Assembly (NCBI GenBank): GCA_015679605.1
Contig: JAAAVE010000740.1
Location: 1-14,098 of the forward strand
Direction: 5' to 3'
From: Podila epigama
Taxonomy: Eukaryota; Mortierellomycota; Mortierellomycetes; Mortierellales; Mortierellaceae
Length of the DNA stretch: 14,098 bases
Below the pieces are notes generated by a model. That model was not told the origin of the DNA and made no database searches. It worked only from the letters and a program-made list of their open reading frames with translations. Each line of letters starts with the position of its first letter. Positions within the stretch are counted from its first letter, which is position 1. Shown here one piece after another: positions 1-6,806 of this stretch. Both the position numbers and the translations under genes were made by a program.

Positions 1-2309
1 ACCGTCCCATCACTCGGCCCAGCCTGAGCATTGGGCGCGGCTGCCTGAGCTGGCGGCGTCTCGTTCTCGCTCTCGGAAGTGTTCATTGGCACGTCTGCGT
101 TCTCGGTCGCAGCCTTATGCTGAGGTTCGTTTATGGACCCGAGCCCAGTACTAGACAGACTATCGGACCCGGGTACAAACTCGGATACCGTCTCGGACAC
201 CGTCTCGGACTCGGACTGGGCAGTAGTATCCTCTTCCACTGACATTTCAGCGTCATCACTTCGGTTGGCGCGTGAATGCTTTCTGCCACGGCCACGAAGA
301 TTCAGGCGCAGGCGTAGTCGAGGAGCTTGTTGGGGCGCTTGTTGGGGCGCTTGTCGGGGCGCTTGTCGGGAGTCTTGTCGGAGGACTTGTCGAGGATCTT
401 GTTGTTGGGCTTGTCGGCGGTTTTGGCGTTCTGCCTCATCATCCAGAATAGCGGTATCAGCAAGCAATTCTAATGGCCAGCGATTCGACTTTTTGTTTTC
501 AGTAGGCATACAATTATCGCGGACAACTTCGTCAAAGCCTGGCAGTTGCTCACCATCTGAAGAACCTGAAGCTCTCTGTACCAAAGGTGGTAAGTCAGAC
601 AACGTAGAATCCACATCCATATCGTCGGAGTCATGGCTTTGAGCGCTAGGAGGTAGCTCAACAGGGTGCAGAAGCGGGAATTGCTGCTGAGGAACATGTT
701 GAGGATGCCGCTGAGGGGTCGATTGCCCTGAGGATTGCTGCTGGGGCCACTGCTGAGGGTGGGGTTTATGTTGGGGCTGATGGTGAGTGTTCCAACCTTG
801 CCCATGATGTCCATGACTGTAGGCTTGTTGCTCGACAGCTCCGTTGCCATGAGCCGCATTGTGACCATCACTGTTACTCGTGCTCCCAGTCCACCTTTTA
901 AATTTTGAAAATTCACGCTGCATGTCGCTATGTTGCCCGCTATAGTGTCGCCCATACTGGTAACACTGATCGCAGCCACACCGTCGAGCAGGTTGCTGAC
1001 CATGATGTTGTCCGAACTGTTGAACGTGCGGTTGCTCGTGTTGCTGACTTTGATATTGACCGTTCGGGTGAAAGTGCTGTTGCACATGTTGCTGACCATG
1101 ATATTGTCCGTACTGGTGAATAGGCTGCTGACCATGATGCAGCCCGCTCTGTTGCTCATAATGTTGCCCATGATGCTGCTCATGATGTTGTTGACCGTAC
1201 TGCCCGCTATGCTGCTGGTTATGCTGCTCTAGAGGTCCTTCATTGGTATAGCCTACGTGATGTTCATCGCGGTAACCACTGTGCTGCATGGGACTGGGGT
1301 CGGGGCGGTCACTGGACCTGCCAGATGTGTTCTCAGCGTTATTCATGTTTGAATCACCTTCTCCATCAGGGTGGATGACTGGAGTAGGATTAATGAATGG
1401 AGGGCGACCGTTGAGAGCTCCATTGTTGTTGCCAGTGTTGACTACATGTCTGTTATCATGACCTTGATGATCGATATTGCCTGCATCGGAGACAGTTCTG
1501 TTGTTGCGAGCGGCCCTTCGAGGGCTACGACTGCCTGACCTAGGATAAATGGTGCGGTACCGATTGTGCCTCTCTCGATCCTGCTGCTGGTTCGACTGGG
1601 ACTGAGCCTCCGGTCTGAATTGATGATGGGGAGGATATTGGTGTTCTTGGGGCTGTGGCTCGTAGACGTGGCGTCTCGGAGGGAAAGAGTACTCTTGCAA
1701 GCGTTGCTCTTCACTGGAGTGGGCCTGAGAGTGAGCCTCGGAGCCATGGTGATTAGAGGAGGAGGAGGAGGAGTGTTGTTGAACGTGCTGCTGAATCTGC
1801 CTGGGCTGCAAGGGTGGAAGATACTGGTGATGCTGCTGATGATTCGGTCGCTGCTGATTAAAAGACTGAGAGTTGCTCGAGCTCGAAGTGTCGCCATGCG
1901 AGGAACCGTGACTGTTCCACGAGGATTGAGATGCTTCGCGGGGATTGGATGACCCTCCACTGTTGTCTGTCATTGGCTGTTGAGTAGGCCACATAGTGTG
2001 AGTGATGTTGTTGCTCGTGTTGTTGTTCGTGTTGTAATTCATGTTGTTGGTCATGTTGTTGTTCGTGTTGTTGTTCGTGTTGTTGGCCATATTGTTGGTC
2101 ATGCTGTTGGTCATGCTGTTGGTCGTTCTGTTGGCTGTGTTGCTGGTTGTGTTGCCGGCCATGTTGTAGGCAGACCTGTTACGGTATTGGCCAAAGGTGA
2201 GACTGTATCGCGCAAGCGAGAGAGGGTGGTAATGGTACTCATTTCTATTGCCATTGTTGTCAGCAGCTTGGTCTTCGTGTTCGGAGGCTGGAGAAGGAAA
2301 CGGCGTCAT
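1..2309 (-). CDS. Hypothetical Asn/Gln/His/Ser-rich low-complexity protein, N-terminal 769 codons (C-terminus outside window)
   Basis: I do not recognise this gene. Codons run on the minus strand from the ATG at 2309-2307 (A at -3) to the window edge. I read them through without a stop and checked the frame at several points (2309, 1961, 1385, 1184, 920, 662, 29). Visible parts: residues 1-48 are mixed sequence beginning MTPFPSPASEHEDQAADNNG. Residues about 49-102 are an Asn/Thr/Met array. Residues about 105-330 are rich in S, Q, H and P. Residues about 360-470 are a His/Gln array containing CGCDQC (C444, C446, C449). Residues about 633-664 are eight QAPR-like tetrapeptides, followed by a basic stretch (RLRLRLNLRGRGRKHSR) and an acidic Ser/Glu stretch. 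There is no transmembrane segment, signal peptide or folded domain. It looks intrinsically disordered and prion-like, possibly a nuclear or RNA-linked regulator, but that is only inference. A folded domain may lie beyond the window. Confidence 0.75.
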   Translation of the reverse strand, partial: MTPFPSPASEHEDQAADNNGNRNEYHYHPLSLARYSLTFGQYRNRSAYNMAGNTTSNTANRTTNSMTNSMTNNMANNTNNNTNNNMTNNMNYNTNNNTSNNITHTMWPTQQPMTDNSGGSSNPREASQSSWNSHGSSHGDTSSSSNSQSFNQQRPNHQQHHQYLPPLQPRQIQQHVQQHSSSSSSNHHGSEAHSQAHSSEEQRLQEYSFPPRRHVYEPQPQEHQYPPHHQFRPEAQSQSNQQQDRERHNRYRTIYPRSGSRSPRRAARNNRTVSDAGNIDHQGHDNRHVVNTGNNNGALNGRPPFINPTPVIHPDGEGDSNMNNAENTSGRSSDRPDPSPMQHSGYRDEHHVGYTNEGPLEQHNQQHSGQYGQQHHEQHHGQHYEQQSGLHHGQQPIHQYGQYHGQQHVQQHFHPNGQYQSQQHEQPHVQQFGQHHGQQPARRCGCDQCYQYGRHYSGQHSDMQREFSKFKRWTGSTSNSDGHNAAHGNGAVEQQAYSHGHHGQGWNTHHQPQHKPHPQQWPQQQSSGQSTPQRHPQHVPQQQFPLLHPVELPPSAQSHDSDDMDVDSTLSDLPPLVQRASGSSDGEQLPGFDEVVRDNCMPTENKKSNRWPLELLADTAILDDEAERQNRRQAQQQDPRQVLRQDSRQAPRQAPQQAPQQAPRLRLRLNLRGRGRKHSRANRSDDAEMSVEEDTTAQSESETVSETVSEFVPGSDSLSSTGLGSINEPQHKAATENADVPMNTSESENETPPAQAAAPNAQAGPSDGT
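318..413 (-). repeat. 12-bp tandem repeat, eight units, coding for QAPR-like tetrapeptides
   Basis: Eight consecutive 12-bp units with consensus tcggggcgcttg on the plus strand (units at 318, 330, 342, 354, 366, 378, 390 and 402). They encode, in minus-strand order, QAQQ, QDPR, QVLR, QDSR, QAPR, QAPQ, QAPQ, QAPR. The units nearest 330-365 are almost identical and those toward 413 have diverged, as expected for a minisatellite still turning over at one end. It lies inside the partial low-complexity gene, and the unit length keeps the frame. Confidence 0.85.
960..1215 (-). repeat. His/Gln-rich coding repeat array (degenerate, roughly 16-residue units)
   Basis: The DNA word ccatgatgttg/ccatgatattg and its variants recur across this stretch. 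In the gene's frame they encode repeats such as GQYHGQQHVQQHFHPN and GQYQSQQHEQPHVQQF, then GQHHGQQP. The upstream part of the array (GQQHHEQHHGQHYEQQ) is less regular. The array ends at the CGCDQC cluster. The His and Cys density would permit metal binding, but no known metal-binding fold is visible. Confidence 0.7.
2004..2165 (-). repeat. 12-bp coding repeat array, Asn-rich (NNTN/NNMT units)
   Basis: Tandem 12-bp units based on gttgttggtcat/gttgttcgtgtt (plus strand). In the frame used by the gene they encode tetrapeptides NTTS, NTAN, RTTN, NSMT, NSMT, NNMA, NNTN, NNTN, NNMT, NNMN, YNTN, NNTS, NNIT. All three minus-strand frames stay open through the core of the array, so other reading frames here are an artefact of the repeat. 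Read two bases later, the same DNA encodes QQHE/QQHD, which matches the His/Gln array at 960-1215. Confidence 0.75.
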
Positions 2310-3500
2310 TGTGCAAGAGTTTGGTTGTAATGTGTTTTTTTTTTTTTTTTTTTGTCTTTTTTCGTTAGGTAGATCGCGTTGTTAAGTTGAAGAGTTTGGG
2401 AGAGGTAGATAATCTTAAACTGTCGGTGGTCGTTTTTTTTTTGTTAAAAGTCTCTTGAAAGCTGTGTCTGTTCAAAAGAAAAGTAGAAGGTTGTGTGCTG
2501 AGGAATTCGAGTAGGGTAGGGTAGAGTACAGATGAATGAGAGTTGATGTAGATTGTGGTGTGAAAAGTCGGATGAGGAATCATTCATAAAGCGCGAAAAG
2601 TGCTACGTTTTATACTAGAAAAGAACGTAGGGTTCACCAGACGATTCGTCAAAGACATTGACATTTGTCTTTGTGCATTGACACAAAAGAGTTTCCAGCA
2701 AAATGCACATCTTTGGGTCCATGGGTCTATGCGACATCTCTTTCATGGTACCATACGCACAGGACACCACTCAAAAGAAAGTACCCCGCCCTTTTTTTGT
2801 CGTGGCGCGTCACCATGGCAATTTGATAATTGTCCGTAACTCGTTGATACTACCGAAATTTGCCTGTAGTGCTAGATGAAGAAAGAAATATGAAAAGATG
2901 CAGTGTAGCCACCTGCGGAGGAAAATATGAATTAGAGGCTGCACTGCCCCTTTTGAAGCTTTCCTTTGACACAACAAACGGACGGACATCAATCATACCG
3001 TACGCATGCATGTATCATGCGCCACCAAAGGCCACCGTTCCTTGAGCCACAAACTTGTGTTGGTCTCCAACAAAGAGAGTTAAAGAGTCCGTCAAAGAGG
3101 TTGAATCCAGAAAGGCACTACGCATTACGCGATATTTGACGGGGTGAACAAGTGTGATCTACATTGAGGCAATGTGCTAATGGGAAGGACAACTTCAGAG
3201 TGACATTTCAACCATGCCACTCACTTTGTTTTCCAAAATAGGGTGGCGAAAATGATTGGCAGACAAGCTTTGCCCCACCACGATCAATAACATTTCATAT
3301 CTCATTGATGATCCTCATATTCCTCATATACAAAGGGCAAATGATTTTTTTTTCTGCCTTTGCCACCTCCTTTGGCCAAAGTCACTTCTTTATTCGCCTT
3401 CTCCTTCGAACTCTTTGATCGTCCAAAACAAACAAACAAACAAAGCAAACAAACAAAACAACCCACGCGAAAAAGAACGCTTTGGTGATCCATTTCAATC
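2310..3500. other. Long intergenic region between divergent genes; no gene seen
   Basis: The left part (2310-2600) is probably the 5' leader of the low-complexity gene on the minus strand. It is pyrimidine-rich in plus-strand terms and includes an uninterrupted T run at about 2335-2354, which reads as a poly-A leader tract on the transcript. The rest has mixed composition, with short ORFs that show no recognisable protein features, a (CAAA)n-like tract near 3426-3460 and a run of T at about 3345-3353. I see no RNA gene and no transposon ends. It presumably holds both divergent promoters, but I cannot identify a TATA box with confidence. Confidence 0.5.
3427..3460. repeat. (CAAA)n-like simple repeat
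   Basis: Several near-perfect copies of the tetranucleotide aaac/caaa, interrupted by one aaagc, lie in the intergenic region upstream of the resolvase gene. It is ordinary low-complexity sequence and may lie in the promoter or 5' leader. Confidence 0.7.
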
Positions 3501-3805
3501 ATGGCCCACTGTTGCTTCGCCGCCCGTGTAACTGTAACTGTCCGTGTGCAAACAAGAGGTGCTCACTTGACTTGTATGCCATGGTTTGCTACATCTCAAT
3601 CTAACCTCAAGATCAAAACACCCTCTTACATCAGCACTGCTCATCTCCATTCGACCACCATCGCCCCTCCTCCATCGCTTCCCGATGGACATGACCATCA
3701 TTCACTTGACCACTCTGTGGCTGTGTCCAAGCCTGTGTCGACGTCTATTTCCCTCTCTGCGCGACAACTATTCTTTCAGAACCAGATCGATGGCACCCTA
3801 AAAAA
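3501..3805 (+). other. Candidate upstream coding exon of the resolvase gene, joined to 3935 by an intron at 3806-3934
   Basis: An open frame starts at the ATG at 3501 (A at -3, G at +4) and reaches a consensus GTATGT donor at 3806. Removing 3806-3934 (129 nt, ending TTAAAG) restores the exact frame of the resolvase ORF and gives IDGTLKK followed by MMVKDLASLA. The added Leu-Lys-Lys just before the SAP helix resembles how SAP motifs usually begin, and the start of the exon (MAHCCFAARVTVTVRVQTRG) has Arg and hydroxyl residues and no acidic residue, like a mitochondrial presequence. Against it, the acceptor AAAG is weak and the middle of the exon has promoter-like composition. A better-looking acceptor at 3866 (after gactaat) would leave the frame. 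The transcript may instead start at 3936, with 3806-3866 as a 5'UTR intron. Confidence 0.35.
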
Positions 3806-3899
3806 GTATGTATTTTAAAATGCTTCTGGATGCGACACTCGTCTATCAGGTTGGACTAATATCCAGGATATTGTCTTTGTTACCGTCCCACTCACTAAA

Positions 3900-3932
3900 A
3901 TGGACATACAAATCCTCAACCCCGTGTATTAA
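3900..3932 (+). promoter_or_regulatory. Possible 10-codon upstream ORF just before the resolvase start
   Basis: An ATG at 3900 opens ten codons (MDIQILNPVY) ending in TAA at 3930-3932, three bases before the ATG at 3936 and in the same frame. If transcription starts upstream and this stretch is not spliced out, ribosomes would meet the uORF first, which usually lowers translation of the main ORF. If the 3806-3934 intron is real, the uORF is removed. Confidence 0.3.
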
Positions 3933-3935
3933 AGG

Positions 3936-5228
3936 ATGATGGTCAAAGACCTTGCAAGCTTAGCACTCGCCACAGGACAACCTCTGACAGGGACAAAGTC
4001 TGTGCTTGTAAAACGTATATCTCACTGTCTCGCCTCCATCATGAAGCAGATTGACAGTGCTGTGGAACAGCAACCACACTTGACAGACTCAATATGCTCG
4101 AGTGCCGCCACTACGACAGATCGACGAGCTGCCTCAACTATGGAACATCTCAAACGGAGCCTCATGCCAAGCTCCATAGTCTCGATTGACGTTGGCATCC
4201 GAAACTTTGCTTGGGTCGAGGTTTCGAGCCAAGGCGAGATTCTACGCTGGTCAGTCGAGGATCTATTGGCAGATGAAAACCCGGGTGTACATAATCCTTC
4301 TTGTGCGAGCTTATCCGAGAAGCAAGAGCGTACATCGCAGGTTTCTACACCACGACAGCAAGAACAGCAGCAGGCTCAGGTCCTATCCAGTCAAGAAAGC
4401 AACCCCTCTCATGAAACAACGAGAAGCAAAGTCAAAAGAAAGGCCAAAAAACCGCCAGCGCCATTGTATGACCCAAGAACGATGGCCCTGCGTCTGGATC
4501 AGGTCATGAGGAGGATTTTTGGAAGGGGGAACAACATTGAAGGAGTCATTATCGAACGGCAGAGGTTCCGGACGGCAGGAATGCATGCTGTTCTGGACTC
4601 GACCTTCAAATGTGGTGTTCTCGAGGGCATGATCTACACCTGGCTCACGTTTTGGGATATGAGTGGGGATCGTTTTCGAGAACCAGTAACTATGTCAACG
4701 ACCACCACTTCAATGACACATGCTATACAGCTAAAGAAGAATAGGCCCTTCTTTATAGAGTCAGTGTCGCCACGAGCAGTGGCCAGCTGGTGGGGCATTG
4801 GGTCGTCTCCGCTGTCGTCGTCGTCGTCGTCAATTTTGAAGAATGGAATCAATACTACCGTCAATTCGGATGAACCTGTTTCAATCGTGGACATGATAGC
4901 GGACGACATCCATGTTGATACGGATGTGGCAACAGAATCGAAGCAGCGAAAGGCAAAGGCACCCAAGTATGCTGCCAAGAAGGGCCAGGCTCGTCGGATT
5001 GTGGACGGATGGATACAGGGTCAGCATAGCCTGGATGATGAAAAGATGACAGAGCGCAGACATTCCCTCCAGGTATCATGCTCACCCGCAGTCCGTGAAT
5101 GGTACCAGCTCGAAAAGAAGCGCGACGACTTGAGCGACTGTCTGCTGCAGGCTGTAGCATGGCTCGAGTGGCGCGAGCAAGCTATCCATGAGGCAATAAC
5201 CAGATACCCCTCTAAAATGAAATCCTAA
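3936..5228 (+). CDS. CCE1: Mitochondrial Holliday-junction resolvase, Cce1/Ydc2 family, with SAP motif
   Basis: This is a structure-selective endonuclease that cuts four-way DNA junctions; in yeasts it acts in mitochondria to resolve mtDNA recombination intermediates. The 430-residue ORF has, in order: an N-terminal SAP-like DNA-binding helix pair (residues 3-30, core TGQPLTGTKSVLVKRI); the first RNase-H-fold strand SIDVGIRNFAW with catalytic D85; a long polar linker rich in Gln and Ser with a basic KVKRKAKK patch (about 103-168); the IIERQRF strand with E207; the ESVSPRAVASWW strand; a second low-complexity insert with a Ser run; the KKGQARRIVDGW segment; and the C-terminal DDLSD motif (D397, D398, D401) before LLQAVAWLEW. 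All expected acidic catalytic residues are present, so it looks functional. An in-frame TAA at 3930 bounds the genomic ORF, and ATG 3936 is followed at once by a second ATG. The chosen start gives no clear presequence, so an upstream exon is possible. Confidence 0.9.
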   Translation: MMVKDLASLALATGQPLTGTKSVLVKRISHCLASIMKQIDSAVEQQPHLTDSICSSAATTTDRRAASTMEHLKRSLMPSSIVSIDVGIRNFAWVEVSSQGEILRWSVEDLLADENPGVHNPSCASLSEKQERTSQVSTPRQQEQQQAQVLSSQESNPSHETTRSKVKRKAKKPPAPLYDPRTMALRLDQVMRRIFGRGNNIEGVIIERQRFRTAGMHAVLDSTFKCGVLEGMIYTWLTFWDMSGDRFREPVTMSTTTTSMTHAIQLKKNRPFFIESVSPRAVASWWGIGSSPLSSSSSSILKNGINTTVNSDEPVSIVDMIADDIHVDTDVATESKQRKAKAPKYAAKKGQARRIVDGWIQGQHSLDDEKMTERRHSLQVSCSPAVREWYQLEKKRDDLSDCLLQAVAWLEWREQAIHEAITRYPSKMKS

Positions 5229-5398
5229 ATGTGTGACGTCACCTTTTTTTTTCTTTATTTTTTTTTTTTTTTTTTCAAATTGGGAGAGCAGTCGAGGTGC
5301 GGTTCAGTCACCACTCTGAATCAATCAATCAATCAGAGAAAAAAAATAGTCATTTTGATTTGTTTTCGTTTTTCTTTTACTCTCAACCACATCTCCAG
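5229..5398 (+). promoter_or_regulatory. Resolvase 3' end and NAC-beta promoter/leader region
   Basis: Only 170 bases separate the resolvase stop from the probable 5'UTR donor of the next gene. The stretch holds T-rich runs (5245-5276) that probably serve the resolvase 3' end, a (TCAA)n tract near 5318-5334, and a pyrimidine-rich stretch (5359-5398, ending CTCCAG) like the leaders of highly expressed translation genes. I see no clear TATA box. Confidence 0.4.
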
Positions 5399-5985
5399 GT
5401 AAGAAAAAAAATCTCGCCAATCAGGATCCAACCCATGTCCAGCCCTCAGAGACCAACCATATCCTCCCCCCCTCGCCAGCTTCATATCCCGATTTGTCAG
5501 ACTTGTTTTCTCCATCCTACTTTTTCTCCGATCACAGCGACAATCCAGCGAAAAAAGCCATTCCTATCCGACTACAACAAATAACAACAAACCATCACCT
5601 GCAAATCTGTCAATAAGGGCCAAAACAGAACATGAGGTGGCCGCTTTTCGGAATAATAGCCTCAGATAAATGAACAACGAGCAATGGAAACCCCTTTTGA
5701 GGGCTTAACAGAGAGATGGAAGGGAGTGGACCTTGTTGCTTGAGCATAAGAGGTGACTCAGAGTCTATATGATGCATCTCCCTCATCCATCGCTTCATGC
5801 TGTTGGTCATCGTCTAAATACAATTGTGGAACTGGATTCGACTGAAATCAAGGATCATGATGAAGAAAAAAAAGTCAGGGCCCAAAGATCCATTTTTTTC
5901 CATAACACTGTCTAACCATCACTTGTATATTTTCCACGGTTTGCCTACCAACATAAAAAACAAAAAAAAAAACCAATCTTTTCAG
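5399..5985 (+). other. Probable 5'UTR intron of the NAC-beta gene
   Basis: A strong donor, CTCCAG followed by GTAAGA (GT at 5399-5400), lies downstream of a pyrimidine-rich leader. A good acceptor, caatcttttcag, ends at 5985, twelve bases before the NAC-beta ATG, with a CTAAC branch-site match about 75 bases upstream of it. The 587-base interval contains no credible coding sequence. Long first introns just before the start codon are common in highly expressed translation-related genes. The span also explains most of the 770-base gap between the two genes. Confidence 0.5.
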
Positions 5986-5997
5986 ATATAACCAGTC

Positions 5998-6560
5998 ATG
6001 AACCCCGAGAAACTCGCTAAGCTCCAGGCCCAGACCCGTGCTAAGGGTGCCCCTCGCCGTGTCATCAAGAAGCCCCGCGCCAGCGTTGCCCAGGATGACC
6101 GCAAGCTTCAGGCTGCTCTCGAGAAGTTGTCCCTCACCAACTTGCCCTATGTTGAGGAGGTCAACATGTTCTTGGATGCCGGCAACGTTATCAACTTCCG
6201 TGCCCCCAAGGGTAAGCGACATGACATTCTCTGTTTGTTTGTTTATGTTTTTAGTGTATTCATTGCACCCTTCTCTTCTTTATGTCCGACTAATCATGGA
6301 TATTCCTTACATCTATCACAGTTCACGCTGGTGCCTCTTCCAACACCTACGCCATCTACGGCCGTGGTGAGGAGAAGGAGCTCACTGAGCTCGTCCCCGG
6401 TATCTTGAACCAGCTCGGACCTGACTCCTTGGCCTCCCTCCGCAAGTTGGCCGAGTCCTACAAGAACACCGCCGCTGGCCAGGCTGCTCTTGCTGAGGAT
6501 GATGAGGTCCCTGACTTGGTCGAGTCCTTCGAGGAGGCTTCCATCAAGGAGACTGCTTAA
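5998..6560 (+). CDS. EGD1: Nascent polypeptide-associated complex subunit beta (BTF3/Egd1)
   Basis: NAC-beta pairs with NAC-alpha, binds ribosomes at the tunnel exit and shields emerging polypeptides. The gene has two exons, 5998-6211 and 6322-6560. The 110-nt intron (6212-6321) has donor GTAAGC, a gactaat branch-like site and acceptor atcacag. Splicing joins FRAPK to [14 protein letters not shown] through a split Val codon and gives 150 residues, normal for the family. The N-terminus [12 protein letters not shown] is the classical family start. A basic PRRVIKKP patch (19-26) occupies the ribosome-binding position. The NAC domain covers about residues 34-99 ([33 protein letters not shown]), followed by [18 protein letters not shown]. 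The acidic tail ends [17 protein letters not shown]. Codon use is strongly C-ended and unlike the flanking genes, which fits high expression. A probable 5'UTR intron lies upstream; the next gene is convergent. Confidence 0.95.
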
Positions 6561-6806
6561 ACATCAGACGAAAGAATGAAAGATTGAAATTATTTGAAAT
6601 GAAGAAGGAAGATAACCAAAAAGTCTTTTTCTTTGTGGTTTTTTTTTATCAATGGTATTCCTTTTCTTCGTTTTCTTTTTGTACAAATAGTTGGGGATAT
6701 CATGAATGAAATTTCCGCCTTCCAAAAAAAAAAAAAACGTTGCTTGCGCTTGTTCACTTTTATGTGGTATCTATGTTTACAAAAATGGCTGGAGAAAAAA
6801 AAAAGG
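6561..6806. other. Convergent 3' region between NAC-beta and the Msd1/SSX2IP-like gene
   Basis: These 246 bases separate two stop codons on opposite strands. They hold A- and T-rich runs (for example 6642-6649, 6725-6738 and 6796-6804) that probably provide the polyadenylation signals of both genes, so the transcripts may overlap at their ends. I see no gene here. Confidence 0.5.

Noticed and set aside
470-1183. 237-residue minus-strand ORF rich in Ser, Met and Asn
   Set aside because: It is another frame of the His/Gln repeat array; the frame open from 2309 to the window edge runs through it and has more coherent composition.
905-1232. Two plus-strand ORFs (72 and 100 residues), one very Leu/Met-rich and looking like a membrane protein
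   Set aside because: They are antisense readings of the CAA/CAT repeat; Leu and Met arise from antisense Gln and His codons.
1442-1960. 172-residue minus-strand ORF starting at GTG, and its plus-strand partner at 1566-1952
   Set aside because: Both are shadows of the long minus-strand gene; the first has no ATG start and neither has domain-like features.
318-2165. CRISPR-like or transposon-end interpretation of the regular repeats
   Set aside because: The repeats are 12-bp units or degenerate longer units with no unique spacers, no terminal inverted repeats, and they sit in frame inside a eukaryotic coding sequence.
1980-2330. Plus-strand ORF of Val/His/Arg repeats
   Set aside because: It is the antisense of the Asn-rich 12-bp array.
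2365-2583. 72-codon minus-strand ORF upstream of the low-complexity gene
   Set aside because: It lies in the likely 5' leader and has leader-like pyrimidine-rich composition. It could act as a uORF, but nothing supports a protein product.
2600-3045. Small plus-strand ORFs (79 and 61 residues)
   Set aside because: No recognisable motif, no coding bias and no splice context; chance ORFs in intergenic DNA.
5246-5276. Bacterial-type terminator suggested by the T-rich tract after the resolvase
   Set aside because: There is no GC-rich hairpin, and the gene context is eukaryotic; T and A runs occur throughout the intergenic DNA.
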